A DNA stretch of 64,000 bases, taken from assembly GCA_965233735.1 (NCBI GenBank), contig OZ247501.1, forward strand, positions 186,001 through 250,000. Reading direction: 5' to 3'. The notes below the pieces were generated by a model. It saw only the letters and a list, made by a program, of their open reading frames with translations. It was not told the DNA's origin and did no database searches. Source of the stretch: Cytomitobacter sp965233735. GTDB lineage: Bacteria > Pseudomonadota > Alphaproteobacteria > CAJXXZ01 > 1604HC. Shown here in pieces: positions 1 through 8,178 of this stretch; within the stretch, counting starts at the first letter, position 1; each line of letters opens with the position of its first letter. The position numbers and the translations under genes are program-made.

Positions 1-30
1 ATATTTCATAAAATTATTCATGAAATCCAT
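1..30 (-). CDS. Start of a secreted-family protein (partial, runs off left edge)
   Basis: The ten codons at the window edge read MDFMNNFMKY on the minus strand, identical to the start of the secreted protein at 2261-2869. The surrounding DNA is also a near copy of 2840 onward. The most economical reading is a further paralogue of that family whose body lies to the left of the window. Only the first ten codons are visible, so it is equally possible that the copy is broken just outside. Confidence 0.45.
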   Translation of the reverse strand, partial: MDFMNNFMKY

Positions 31-59
31 TTTATCCCACCCCTGTTTTTTGCCAAATA

Positions 60-195
60 TTACCAAGGTAGAATTTTATTATTTTGAACATCTATAAATG
101 CTATGCTATTTTTCATTGAATTTATGTAAATGGTATTTTTAATTCATTGTGCATTAAAGTCAAATTTTATAATGATAGAAATATTTCAGCAATAT
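60..195 (-). pseudogene. 3' remnant of an SDR gene (second copy)
   Basis: This stretch aligns with the C-terminal part of the SDR pseudogene at 2901-3621, but in-frame coding is lost by substitutions and indels beyond about position 110. No start or catalytic region is left. xerC ends at 201, so the remainder of this SDR copy has been deleted or was replaced by the xerC-tal-rpiB block. It is a gene scar more decayed than its partner. Confidence 0.65.
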
Positions 196-200
196 AAAAA

Positions 201-1139
201 TTATTCATCCATGATAGATATAAATGATTTTTCTAATTTATGATCTTCAATTTTAATATAACGAGTTGTTGTTTCTAAATTTTTATGACCTAATACATCT
301 TGCAATACTTTTAAATTGCAGTCATTTCCTAATACATGTGAAGCAAAGCTATGTCTTAAAGTATGTGGTGTAATTTTTTGAACAATTCCATGCTTCCTCC
401 TCCATTTAAGAAATATGTGAGCGCAATTTTGTCTGCTAAGTCTTTTATGACATTTGCTTATAAATAATGGTCCCTCACTTTGAATTTGAACAGGATAAAT
501 GTTTAAATATTCTTCAATCCATTTATTTACTATTCTTAACAAAGGAACTTTTCTTATAACTTTCCCCTTCCCTATAATTGTTAGGCTATCAGAATTTTCA
601 CTCCAATCATTTAGATTTAAACTTAACGCTTCACTAATACGCATTCCACTTCCATATAAAAGCCCCCATAAAGCTCTGTTTCTATATGATATCCAAGTAC
701 TATCAACTTTTAATAAATCATGAATTATTTCTTCAGATATTGGCTTTGGGAATGTTTTGGGAGTTTTTATTTTTAAGTTTGATAGAATATTTTTATAATC
801 AAGGAAAAGAAAAAAACTTTTCCAAGCAGAAATCAATCTAACTTGAGAAGATGCGCTAATATTACTGAGTTTTCTCTTTGAATATAATGCTCTGAAATCC
901 AGCCTAGTTAATTTTTTTATATTTTTTAAGTTAATATCTTCATTTTTATATTCAATAAAAAAATCTATAGATAGTTTTAAGTCATGCAAATAAGATAAAA
1001 TTGTATTTTCTTGTTTTGAGTCTTTATACATTAATGAATATGCAAATGCTTCAATTTTTATTGTACATTCATTATCACAATTTATATTATTTATAATAGA
1101 AAATATTTGAGGAAAATTGTCTTTAAATGTTTTTATCAA
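201..1139 (-). CDS. xerC: Tyrosine site-specific recombinase, XerC/XerD family
   Basis: A cytoplasmic recombinase that resolves chromosome dimers at dif together with its partner. The 312 residues show an N-terminal SAM-like core-binding domain (about 30-125) and a C-terminal catalytic domain with the full set: R167 in SGMRISE, a beta-hairpin lysine near 191, H259 and R262 in HTLRHSF, H285 in LGHKN and nucleophile Y294. Length suits XerC or XerD; I cannot separate the two without the paralogue, and XerC is the slight favourite. It overlaps the 3' end of the transaldolase gene by 17 bases and is probably co-transcribed with it. An integrase of a mobile element is unlikely, because no element borders it. 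Confidence 0.85.
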   Translation of the reverse strand: MIKTFKDNFPQIFSIINNINCDNECTIKIEAFAYSLMYKDSKQENTILSYLHDLKLSIDFFIEYKNEDINLKNIKKLTRLDFRALYSKRKLSNISASSQVRLISAWKSFFLFLDYKNILSNLKIKTPKTFPKPISEEIIHDLLKVDSTWISYRNRALWGLLYGSGMRISEALSLNLNDWSENSDSLTIIGKGKVIRKVPLLRIVNKWIEEYLNIYPVQIQSEGPLFISKCHKRLSRQNCAHIFLKWRRKHGIVQKITPHTLRHSFASHVLGNDCNLKVLQDVLGHKNLETTTRYIKIEDHKLEKSFISIMDE

Positions 1140-1743
1140 AATCTACCATGCCTTTTGAAGTTAATTCATGAGTAAACATTTTTTTTATAATAGATGGTTT
1201 TACTGTTGCAATATGTGCCCCAGATATAGCAGATTTTTCCATATGAGATTCATTTCTTATAGAGGCTGCAATGATTTTTGTATTAATGTTATTGAAATCA
1301 TATAATTCTCTAACGTCACTTATAACTTCAAAAGGATCAACTCCGCTATCTTCTAATCTACCAACAAAAATAGATATATATTTCACTCCTAATTGAGCTG
1401 CTAAAATAGCTTGGTTAGTGTTAAAAACTAATGTCATATTCACTTCCAAACCTTTGGAAATAAGCTCTTTTAACATTGAAAAATATTTTATTTCTGGTGG
1501 AGATTTTAAAATTAGTTGATTTTTATAATTTAATACTTGATTTGCTTCTGAAAACCAATCAGAACTTTTTGGTTGATAACTAATTTTATAACCAGTATTT
1601 TTATTGATTTGCAAAGCTGAGTCTAAAGCATTTCCTTTTAATAAATTAGGATTTGTAGTCACTCCAGAAATTATTCCCAATGATGACAGCTCCAATATTT
1701 CAGATAAATCAGCAGAATCTATAAAAATTAACATTATATACAT
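1123..1743 (-). CDS. tal: Transaldolase, short TalC/Fsa-like form
   Basis: Predicted to move a dihydroxyacetone unit in the non-oxidative pentose phosphate pathway, or to act as the related fructose-6-phosphate aldolase. The 206 residues match the short family of about 215: an early FIDSADLSEI strand, the GVTTNPNLL loop, the Schiff-base lysine near residue 80 in ILKSPPE, then ISIFVGRLEDSG and IIAASIRN. The canonical VKIP around the lysine has become LKSP, a small departure. Met4 (1734) gives the more typical family start; no clear ribosome site decides. Divergent to rpiB, another pentose phosphate enzyme, 97 bases away, which suggests a functional pair. Confidence 0.88.
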   Translation of the reverse strand: MYIMLIFIDSADLSEILELSSLGIISGVTTNPNLLKGNALDSALQINKNTGYKISYQPKSSDWFSEANQVLNYKNQLILKSPPEIKYFSMLKELISKGLEVNMTLVFNTNQAILAAQLGVKYISIFVGRLEDSGVDPFEVISDVRELYDFNNINTKIIAASIRNESHMEKSAISGAHIATVKPSIIKKMFTHELTSKGMVDFDKNI

Positions 1744-1840
1744 TATAGATCATAGTAATTTAAGAACAAGCATTTTGAATAAAATTAAAATAATATGAAT
1801 TCTAATTTGCAATGTAAAAACTATATATATAAAATACATC

Positions 1841-2257
1841 ATGGAAATATTAATAGGATCAGATCATAGAGGATTTGATTTGAAAAAAAAAATTATAGAA
1901 AATACAAAATATTCAATGCTAGATTTAGGGTGTTATGATAATAATGAAATTGATTTCCCAGATATAGTTTTTGATATGCTTGATAAGTGGACAGAAGATT
2001 CTATGGGAATTTTAATTTGTAAAACAGGAATAGGAATGAGCATTTGCGCAAATAGGTTTTCACATATTAGAGCAGCAATTTGCACAACTATTTTAGATGT
2101 GATTTCCGCAAGATCTCACAATAATTGTAATGTAATGATATTGGGAGCTTCCAACAAAAATGATGATGTTTTTGAAATGATAAAAATGTTTATTAATACA
2201 AAATTTGATTCAAAATCTAAATATAATCGCCGAGTTGAAAAAATGAGTAAAAATTGA
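1841..2257 (+). CDS. rpiB: Ribose-5-phosphate isomerase B
   Basis: Interconverts ribose 5-phosphate and ribulose 5-phosphate in the cytosol, supplying ribose for nucleotides. The 138 residues cover the whole LacAB/RpiB fold: IGSDHRGFDLK at the N-terminus, the catalytic cysteine C60 in GILICKTGIGMSI, then ANRF and the SARSHNNCNVM segment that carries the acid/base histidine. It stands divergent to the transaldolase gene. Its stop is only three bases from the stop of the convergent secreted-protein gene, so the two transcripts probably overlap. Confidence 0.93.
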   Translation: MEILIGSDHRGFDLKKKIIENTKYSMLDLGCYDNNEIDFPDIVFDMLDKWTEDSMGILICKTGIGMSICANRFSHIRAAICTTILDVISARSHNNCNVMILGASNKNDDVFEMIKMFINTKFDSKSKYNRRVEKMSKN

Positions 2258-2260
2258 ATC

Positions 2261-2869
2261 TTAATGTTTAATTACGTTGTTAGTAAAATCAGAGAAAGAA
2301 ACTATTATATCAGAGCCTTTAGATTTTAATATTATTGATAATTTATCTTCGATTTGTTTTATAAATCTAGAAAGAACAATGATGCTATTATCCACATTAT
2401 CAGATTGAGAAAGTAAATTTGGCATATTTATCAACATATTAAACGAGCCTTCAATATTATTTGCATTAGAATCAACACCTCTATCCATATTGGAAAAATA
2501 TGAATGCATTGCATGATTTTGTTCTATTGATTTTCTAAAATGATAAGCACAAAAAGCTGATATTTTAAGATAATTAAGCACTTTTTCTGAGCAAATCAAT
2601 AAATCAATTGAAGCACAAGAATCAGTTTTTTGAAGCATTTGAGCCATTCCTATATATGCATGACTTCCATCTTCTTTGATTTTTGTAAGCAATCTAACTT
2701 TGTCTTCCACGCAATATTTTTCAAATCTATTAGTGCAAATTTGATCAACAAAAGTTTTCTCGTCTAAATTAACCAGTTTAAGAAAATCCTCATTTATTTT
2801 ATTAGCGTATATAGAAAAACTAACAAATAATAGGGATAAATATTTCATAAAATTATTCATGAAATCCAT
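2261..2869 (-). CDS. Secreted protein of a local paralogous family (unknown function)
   Basis: Not recognised. The product (202 residues as read; Met4 or Met8 are equally good starts) begins with a signal peptide, MKYLSLLFVSFSIYA, followed by a mature domain rich in cysteines (about seven). It is a paralogue of the gene at 3646-4209: both read A-N-x-I-N-x-x-F-L-K-L just after the signal and share an (I/V)-S-R-F-(I/M)-K-Q-(I/F)-E block near the C-terminus. A third copy begins at the left edge. An SDR pseudogene lies between the two full copies. Secretion and recent duplication suggest an envelope or host-directed role, which is inference only. Confidence 0.75.
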   Translation of the reverse strand: MDFMNNFMKYLSLLFVSFSIYANKINEDFLKLVNLDEKTFVDQICTNRFEKYCVEDKVRLLTKIKEDGSHAYIGMAQMLQKTDSCASIDLLICSEKVLNYLKISAFCAYHFRKSIEQNHAMHSYFSNMDRGVDSNANNIEGSFNMLINMPNLLSQSDNVDNSIIVLSRFIKQIEDKLSIILKSKGSDIIVSFSDFTNNVIKH

Positions 2870-3035
2870 TTTATCACCCCCCCTGTTTTTTTGTCAAATA
2901 TTACCAAGGTAGAATTTTATTATTTTGAACATCTATAAATGCTCCACTATCTTTCATTGACCTACTATCAATGGTGTTTTTTATTAATTTTGCACTTAAG
3001 TCAGTTTCTATTCCTGTAAATTTTGTCATTTCAGT
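2840..3035. repeat. Cassette repeat, better-preserved copy of 1-195
   Basis: Matches the left edge of the window nearly exactly for about 110 bases and loosely for another 80. It spans the start of the 2261-2869 gene and the SDR 3' end. Here the C-rich run after the start region is longer (eight C rather than a broken run), one of the indels separating the copies. Confidence 0.8.
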
Positions 3036-3621
3036 TTTGACTCTACCAGGATGAAGCATTAATACATAAATATTAGATTTTCTAAAATCTTCTGTTAAAG
3101 CAATTAACGCAGAATTCACAGCAGCTTTAGAGGATCGATATGAGTATCTGCCACAATAATTATCTTCGATATTTATTTTATTACTTCCTCTCCTACTACT
3201 TATAACAATATATTTTCCGTGTTCTTTTATGCTATTTTTTAAAGCAAATGCAATTTTGATGGGAACAATACAATTAATTACAAAGGAATCGACCCAATAT
3301 TGGCAATTTAAATTTGAACCACAATTAGATTTATAACCAAACATTCCAGCATTATAAAATTATAATATCAAACTTTATATTTTTTAATTCAGGTCTAATT
3401 TTATTAATAAAAATGTTCTCTAATAGATTTACTTTAATGAACTTTATATTAGAATGATTAATTTAATAAGTATTATTAAAAGTTGCATAAACTTTATATC
3501 CATTTTTAGAATATAGATTTACAAGAGATTTCCCAATACCTTTAGATCCACCTATAATTAAAATATTTTTATGCTGCGCATTAATTGAAATTAAAAACAC
3601 ACAAATAATAATTTTTATCAT
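2901..3621 (-). pseudogene. Short-chain dehydrogenase/reductase with leader peptide, frameshifted
   Basis: The original start is ATG at 3621. The first 52 codons encode a hydrophobic leader (MIKIIICVFLISINA) and the NAD(P)-binding start IIGGSKGIGKS, ended by an in-frame TAA at 3463-3465. Reading continues past it to about 3350, where one frameshift is needed to reach the NAGMFG segment and the open 147-codon rest. That part keeps the catalytic pattern: VISSRR, then YRSSK as YxxxK, and the HPGRV segment. One stop and one frameshift therefore break an otherwise full SDR of about 240 residues. A signal-like leader on an SDR is unusual. Translation of the C-terminal part alone could not give an enzyme. 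Confidence 0.85.
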
Positions 3622-3645
3622 GAAGAAATTATAAGTTCTTTCAAA

Positions 3646-4209
3646 TTAAATATCTAATAATTTGATTTTGTTTCCAGGAAAATTATAAAATTCCACTGTA
3701 TTAACGTTATGTCCAAATATATTAAGCATAATCTTAGAATTATTTTCAAACTGTTTCATAAATCTTGAAATAATTATAATAGCTTTTTCTCTTTCTTTTA
3801 TTTGTTTGTTAGTATATTTAGTATCAATTCCTACTGTTGATAATGTCATATTTGCTAAAGAATTATCCTCAACTCGTGATAACAATTCATAACTTGAGTA
3901 AGATATAATATTCACAAACATTAAGTTAGAAGTTTTTATAATTTTATTTATAGAGTTTATAGAATTATTATTTTTATATGACCTAATTACGATATCATTT
4001 AATAAAATAAATTTATACTTTCCATTAGGAAAAATTTGATTTATCATTTTAATTCCATAATTTGTCTTCATTGTTTTAAAGTTACAAGAAATTATTTCGG
4101 TTAAAAATTGTTTCTCAGTTTTGCATATTAATTTTAAAAACTGTTTATTTATATTATTTGCATTAATTAAAAAACTAATTCCAAATATAAAAAAATATCT
4201 TATCTTCAT
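3646..4209 (-). CDS. Secreted protein, paralogue of 2261-2869 (unknown function)
   Basis: Not recognised. 187 residues with a signal peptide (MKIRYFFIFGISFLINA) followed by NNINKQFLKLI, matching the mature N-terminus of the 2261-2869 product. The C-terminal region AIIIISRFMKQFENNSKIML also matches its paralogue, while the middle has diverged and lost most cysteines. It starts upstream of the broken SDR gene on the same strand, so the original operon was probably secreted gene, SDR, secreted gene. It may be under weak constraint, but the frame is fully open. Confidence 0.7.
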   Translation of the reverse strand: MKIRYFFIFGISFLINANNINKQFLKLICKTEKQFLTEIISCNFKTMKTNYGIKMINQIFPNGKYKFILLNDIVIRSYKNNNSINSINKIIKTSNLMFVNIISYSSYELLSRVEDNSLANMTLSTVGIDTKYTNKQIKEREKAIIIISRFMKQFENNSKIMLNIFGHNVNTVEFYNFPGNKIKLLDI

Positions 4210-4417
4210 ACAACTTTTATAATATAAATTTCCTTGAATTGATATGTGTTTTATATAAAATGAAATATATTGGTTATGAAATAATTTTTATAAGCATATT
4301 TGGTTTTTTACTTTATTTTAAGTTGTTTTCTTTGTAAATTTTACTAGTTTGAGCTTTGTTTAATTTATTTCTTATAACTAACTTCTGATTTTATAAAAAG
4401 GGTTGATTTAATATTCA

Positions 4418-4497
4418 GTTCTGCCCACTCTTAGGAAAGAGTCGGATTTAACCTTCATTTCATTAGGTTCTGCCCACTCTTAGGAAAGAGTGGGATT
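4418..4497. repeat. 31-bp direct repeat duplicating the tRNA-Ser 3' end
   Basis: Bases 4418-4448 recur at 4467-4497 with one mismatch, a 49-bp tandem step. The copied part contains the 3' acceptor strand of tRNA-Ser and 15 bases beyond it. In the right copy CCCACTCTT and AAGAGTGGG form a perfect 9-bp inverted repeat with a 4-base loop, overlapping the tRNA T-stem and acceptor. It could be a tandem slip, or the trace of an element that once targeted the tRNA 3' end. Confidence 0.85.
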
Positions 4498-4566
4498 CGA
4501 ACCCACGATATGAAAACATATAACGATTTTCGAGATCGCCCCATTCGACCACTCTGGCATCTTTCC
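4483..4566 (-). tRNA. tRNA-Ser (anticodon CGA)
   Basis: Class II cloverleaf read on the minus strand: acceptor GGAAAGA with TCTTTCC, anticodon loop CTCGAAA giving CGA, a long variable arm (ATATG-TTTT-CATAT) and T-arm GTGGG-TTCGAAT-CCCAC. No CCA is encoded. Position 73 would be U, whereas serine tRNAs usually carry G73. The T-stem and acceptor can also pair with the sequence just downstream. Confidence 0.93.
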
Positions 4567-4612
4567 TTAAAGCTATTTTATTATACTTTTTTATTTTGCA
4601 ATAGTAAGATTA

Positions 4613-5488
4613 TTATTTTCTTGAATCTATCTTATCTAATATTTCATTGTTTTTTGCTTTTTTATACATATTTAATATCGATAATAAATCACCATACACT
4701 AATAGATTTCTATATGAGTTAGAATTTGGATTTTTATAAAAATTCATGATATCATCTTCTTTATTTTTAAAATATGTAAATTTTTCATTTAATGATTTTT
4801 TGTATATTTTGGATTTTTCACATAACTTGTCGAATATTTCAATAGATTTAAACATATCTACTGTTGGGTCCATTAATAAGTTATAAGCTGTTTTAATATA
4901 AGTTTTAAAATCAAATAAATTTCTTGAAATCTCTTTTATTTCATTTTCTATACCTTTATCAAGTGTTATATTTTTAACTTGAATAGACTTGCCATTATCT
5001 TTAAATTGAGATGTTTCAAATACTTTCTTATAATGATTAAGTTGAACCAAGCAAAAATATTTGGAACTTAAACTCATACATGAACAGACTTCATTGTGAC
5101 CACTTATAAAAATATTAGGAATATATTCCCTTCCTTTTAAATACATATTCATTTTCTGTATTTCTTCATTGATTTGTGATTTAGAAAAGTCTAATTTATT
5201 TGAAATTTTACGCATAAAGCCATTTAAATCATTCTTCCTAATTAAATTTTCAGACTCATCTATTGAAATAAACTCAAACATTCCATTTTTTTCTAAAAAA
5301 CTGTTTACATAGCGCATAAAATGCAAAGTAATAAGTCTAAAATATATATATGAACATTTATCATCAATATCCTTTACTAATGCATGATGAGCAGAAGAAT
5401 CTATATAATCTTTTGCATCAGACTGAACCATTTGATTGTCATTCCCTGCAAACAAAAAGCATGATAATAATAATATTTTTTTTAACAT
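4613..5488 (-). CDS. Secreted protein of unknown function
   Basis: Not recognised. 291 residues; a short hydrophobic N-terminus (MLKKILLLSCFLFAG) looks like a signal peptide cleaved after AG. A lipobox reading at LLSC is possible but the preceding hydrophobic stretch is too short to favour it. The mature part is mostly predicted helix, charged, with a cysteine-rich stretch near residues 130-150 (EVCSCMSLSSKYFC). It stands alone between tRNA-Ser and tRNA-Val and shows no clear likeness to the 2261/3646 family. Candidate periplasmic or exported symbiont-specific protein. Confidence 0.65.
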   Translation of the reverse strand: MLKKILLLSCFLFAGNDNQMVQSDAKDYIDSSAHHALVKDIDDKCSYIYFRLITLHFMRYVNSFLEKNGMFEFISIDESENLIRKNDLNGFMRKISNKLDFSKSQINEEIQKMNMYLKGREYIPNIFISGHNEVCSCMSLSSKYFCLVQLNHYKKVFETSQFKDNGKSIQVKNITLDKGIENEIKEISRNLFDFKTYIKTAYNLLMDPTVDMFKSIEIFDKLCEKSKIYKKSLNEKFTYFKNKEDDIMNFYKNPNSNSYRNLLVYGDLLSILNMYKKAKNNEILDKIDSRK

Positions 5489-5583
5489 GCATTGATTTTA
5501 TATTTCAACAAGTTAAATGGCAATATTTTTACATGTATTTTTTGAATATTGATATGATTTGAAAAACAGTATACAATTTTCGT

Positions 5584-5658
5584 GGGTGGTTAGCTCAGCG
5601 GTAGAGCATCTCGTTTACACCGAGGAGGTCGACGGTTCGATCCCGTCACCACCCACCA
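5584..5658 (+). tRNA. tRNA-Val (anticodon UAC)
   Basis: Standard cloverleaf: acceptor GGGTGGT with ACCACCC, D-arm GCTC-AGCGGTA-GAGC, anticodon loop TTTACAC giving UAC, T-arm with GGTTCGATCC. The discriminator is A and the 3' CCA is encoded, unlike the other tRNA genes here. Confidence 0.97.
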
Positions 5659-5668
5659 TCTTGATATT

Positions 5669-6820
5669 ATGAAGAAGTTAAATTTTATTATTTTTAATAA
5701 GGATTTAAGATTACTAAATAATCATGCTTTATTTTATGCTAGCAAAGAATTAATTATTCCAATTTTTATTTTTCCTAATAATATAGGCAAAGCTGCTAAA
5801 GCCTGGTTACTTATTGCCATACAAAATTTGAATATAAAATTAAGTAATAATTTGCAAATATTTTATAATATAAAAAATGCATTTAGTTTTATAAAAAAAC
5901 ATGAAAACTATAGTATATTTATTAATAGAACATATGATGATCAAGAAAAAGAACATCTAATATCTCCTAAATTAAAATATTACCCTAATTTATAAAACAA
6001 TAAAGTCAATATAAATTTAGATGATATTTATGTTTCAAAAGCAGAAAAGTGTGGCGCTAGCGAAGAATTTGGAATGATAAAATTAAATTATTTTTTAAAT
6101 AATATGTTTAGTAATTATAGTAAACACAGAGATTATCCTTCACTAAATAGCACATCTTGTTTATCTGCTTACTTGAATTTTGGACATATTTCTCCACATC
6201 AAATTATTAATAACTTAAACAATCATAACGGATCTTTTTTTAAAGAATTAATTTGGAGAGAATTTTGTAATTATATTTCATATCACGAAAATTTAACAAA
6301 ATGCACTAAAAATGAACCATTAAACCAAAAACAATTGTTATTTTTTGAAAAATGGAAAAGCGGAAATACTGGATATCCTATTATTGATGCAGGAATGAAA
6401 GAATTATTACAAACTGGATTTATGCATAATAGAATTAGAATGCTTACATCTTCTTTTTTAATAAAAAATTTAGGTATACATTGGAAATTTGGGGAAGAAT
6501 GGTTTTTAGATAATTTATATGATGCAGATTTTAGTAACAATAATCTAAACTGGAAATTGATGTCTGGATTAAAAAGTTATTCTATGCCTTATTTTAGAGT
6601 TTTCAACCCTATAATACAGTCAAAAAAATTTGATCTTCACGCCAATTATATAAAGAAATATCTTCCTGAACTATGCTCAGCTCCAAGTGAATGCTTACAT
6701 AATCCTATAGAGTTTAATAAATTTATATTACAAAGTGGAAAAAAATATAATTATCCTAAAGCGATAGTAGACTTTTATGAGAGCAAGAAAATTTACTTAA
6801 AAGAATTTGTTAAAAAATAA
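5669..6820 (+). pseudogene. phrB: Deoxyribodipyrimidine photolyase interrupted by one in-frame stop
   Basis: Photolyase uses blue light and FAD to split pyrimidine dimers. Codons 1-108 give a photolyase-like alpha/beta start (IIFNKDLRLLNNHAL), then TAA at 5993-5995. The same frame stays open through 26 more codons into ATG 6074 and the FAD domain: LIWREFCNYI, GYPIIDAGMKEL, GFMHNRIRMLTSSFL and PYFRVFNPIIQS. A single nonsense change therefore splits a 383-residue gene. The N-terminal antenna domain is also shorter than usual (about 130 rather than 200 residues), and the family WxW near the flavin is WKL, so decay may predate the stop. Readthrough or a separately translated C-terminal piece cannot be excluded. 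Confidence 0.88.
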
Positions 6821-6880
6821 TATATAAAATATATAAATATTGCATATACATACAACGTATAATTATATAATATAATAGCT

Positions 6881-8038
6881 ATGAAAGCCTCTAATTTTTT
6901 CTTACCATTACGAAAAGAAGTAAATGAAACATCTATATCAGCTAAGTTGATGATAAAAAGTGGAATGATTCAAAAGTTAGCTTCAGGACTATATTCATGG
7001 ATGCCATTAGGATATAAAATCATTTCAAAAGTAGAAGAAATTATTTCTAATAGTTTTGAAAACATAGGCTTTAATAGAATGTGCATACCTACCCTTCACC
7101 CATCTTCCTTATGGAAAAGTAGTGGAAGATATGATGCTTATGGACAAGAAATGTTAAGAATTCTTGATAGAAAAAATAATGAATTTATTTATGGACCATC
7201 AGCAGAAGAGCCATGTGTAGATATGGTAAAGCAAGCAAACATAAAAAAAAGTGACCTTCCAATTAATTTATTTAATATTCAGTGGAAATTCAGAGATGAA
7301 ATTAGGCCTAGGTTTGGAATAGTTAGGTGTAGAGAATTTTATATGTGTGATGGTTACTCTTTTCATGAAACAATTGAAGATTCTAGCAAATTTTATAATT
7401 TAGTATTCAAAGGATATATAGAAGTCTTTACACAATTAGGATTGAAAATTTTTCCAAAAGAAGCTGAAACAGGAGAAGTTGGAGGTCTTAAAAGTCATGA
7501 ATTTCATATTCCTTCTGATATAGGAGAAGATACAATTGATCTTAATGGAGACAAAATAAACTCACTTGAATTGGGTCATATTTTTCTTTTAGGTGATAAA
7601 TATAGCAAAGCTATGGATTTAAAAATTACTAATAGCAAAAATGAGCAAACACATTTGATTATGGGTTGTTATGGAATAGGAGTTTCAAGATTGATTGCAG
7701 CTCTAGTTGAAAAATATCAAAATAATGAGGTTATTACTTGGCCAAATAATATTGCTCCATTTAAAATTAATATTATTAACTCATCTAATAAGTGTGAAAA
7801 ATGCATAGAAGTTTCTGAAAATATATATAGTGAATATAAAAATGAAAGTTTTTATGATGACAGAAACATTTCAGTAGGACAAAAATTAGCAGCTTCTGAT
7901 TTAATTGGATCTCCAATTAAAATTATAATTTGGCCAAAAGAAATTGAAAATAATAAAATTGAGATTAGATATAAAAACACTAAAGAATTGATTGATATTA
8001 ATCATATTCAAGAGTTCATTAAAAAACAATTAAGTTAG
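6881..8038 (+). CDS. proS: Prolyl-tRNA synthetase, short alphaproteobacterial form
   Basis: Charges tRNA-Pro in the cytosol. Class II motifs are clear: motif 2 in FRDEIRPRFGIVRCREFYM and motif 3 in MGCYGIGVSRLIAAL. The C-terminal anticodon-binding domain follows (ISVGQKLAASDLIGSP, IKIIIWPKE). At 385 residues it lacks the roughly 180-residue INS editing domain between motifs 2 and 3, as usual in the alphaproteobacterial subtype (about 440 residues), and is trimmed further in the middle. Editing of Ala-tRNA-Pro must be done by another protein or not at all. Confidence 0.95.
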   Translation: MKASNFFLPLRKEVNETSISAKLMIKSGMIQKLASGLYSWMPLGYKIISKVEEIISNSFENIGFNRMCIPTLHPSSLWKSSGRYDAYGQEMLRILDRKNNEFIYGPSAEEPCVDMVKQANIKKSDLPINLFNIQWKFRDEIRPRFGIVRCREFYMCDGYSFHETIEDSSKFYNLVFKGYIEVFTQLGLKIFPKEAETGEVGGLKSHEFHIPSDIGEDTIDLNGDKINSLELGHIFLLGDKYSKAMDLKITNSKNEQTHLIMGCYGIGVSRLIAALVEKYQNNEVITWPNNIAPFKINIINSSNKCEKCIEVSENIYSEYKNESFYDDRNISVGQKLAASDLIGSPIKIIIWPKEIENNKIEIRYKNTKELIDINHIQEFIKKQLS

Positions 8039-8178
8039 TTTTTATAATTATTTAGAAAAACTAATATTTAAAATATATCTTAGCTATAAGGGGTTTAATC
8101 TATTCAGATTTATTTCTTTTTTCAAAATTTTACTTGTTTATTAATGATATTGAAAATAAATGAAAGCCAATAAATAAA

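Larger units (their letters stand above)
1..195. repeat. Diverged copy of 2840-3035
   Basis: Bases 1 to about 110 match 2840 to about 2950 almost base for base, with a two-base indel. Similarity then fades over the next 80 bases. The copy covers the 5' end of a secreted-family gene, its short leader, and the 3' end of the SDR gene, so a cassette rather than one gene was duplicated. The two copies flank xerC, tal and rpiB in direct orientation. Confidence 0.8.

Noticed and set aside
201..1139. Phage or element integrase
   Set aside because: Length, motifs and operon overlap with a housekeeping gene fit XerC/XerD; no element genes adjoin it.
4510..4722. 70-codon plus-strand frame
   Set aside because: It covers tRNA-Ser and the antisense of the secreted-protein gene, so it is a shadow.
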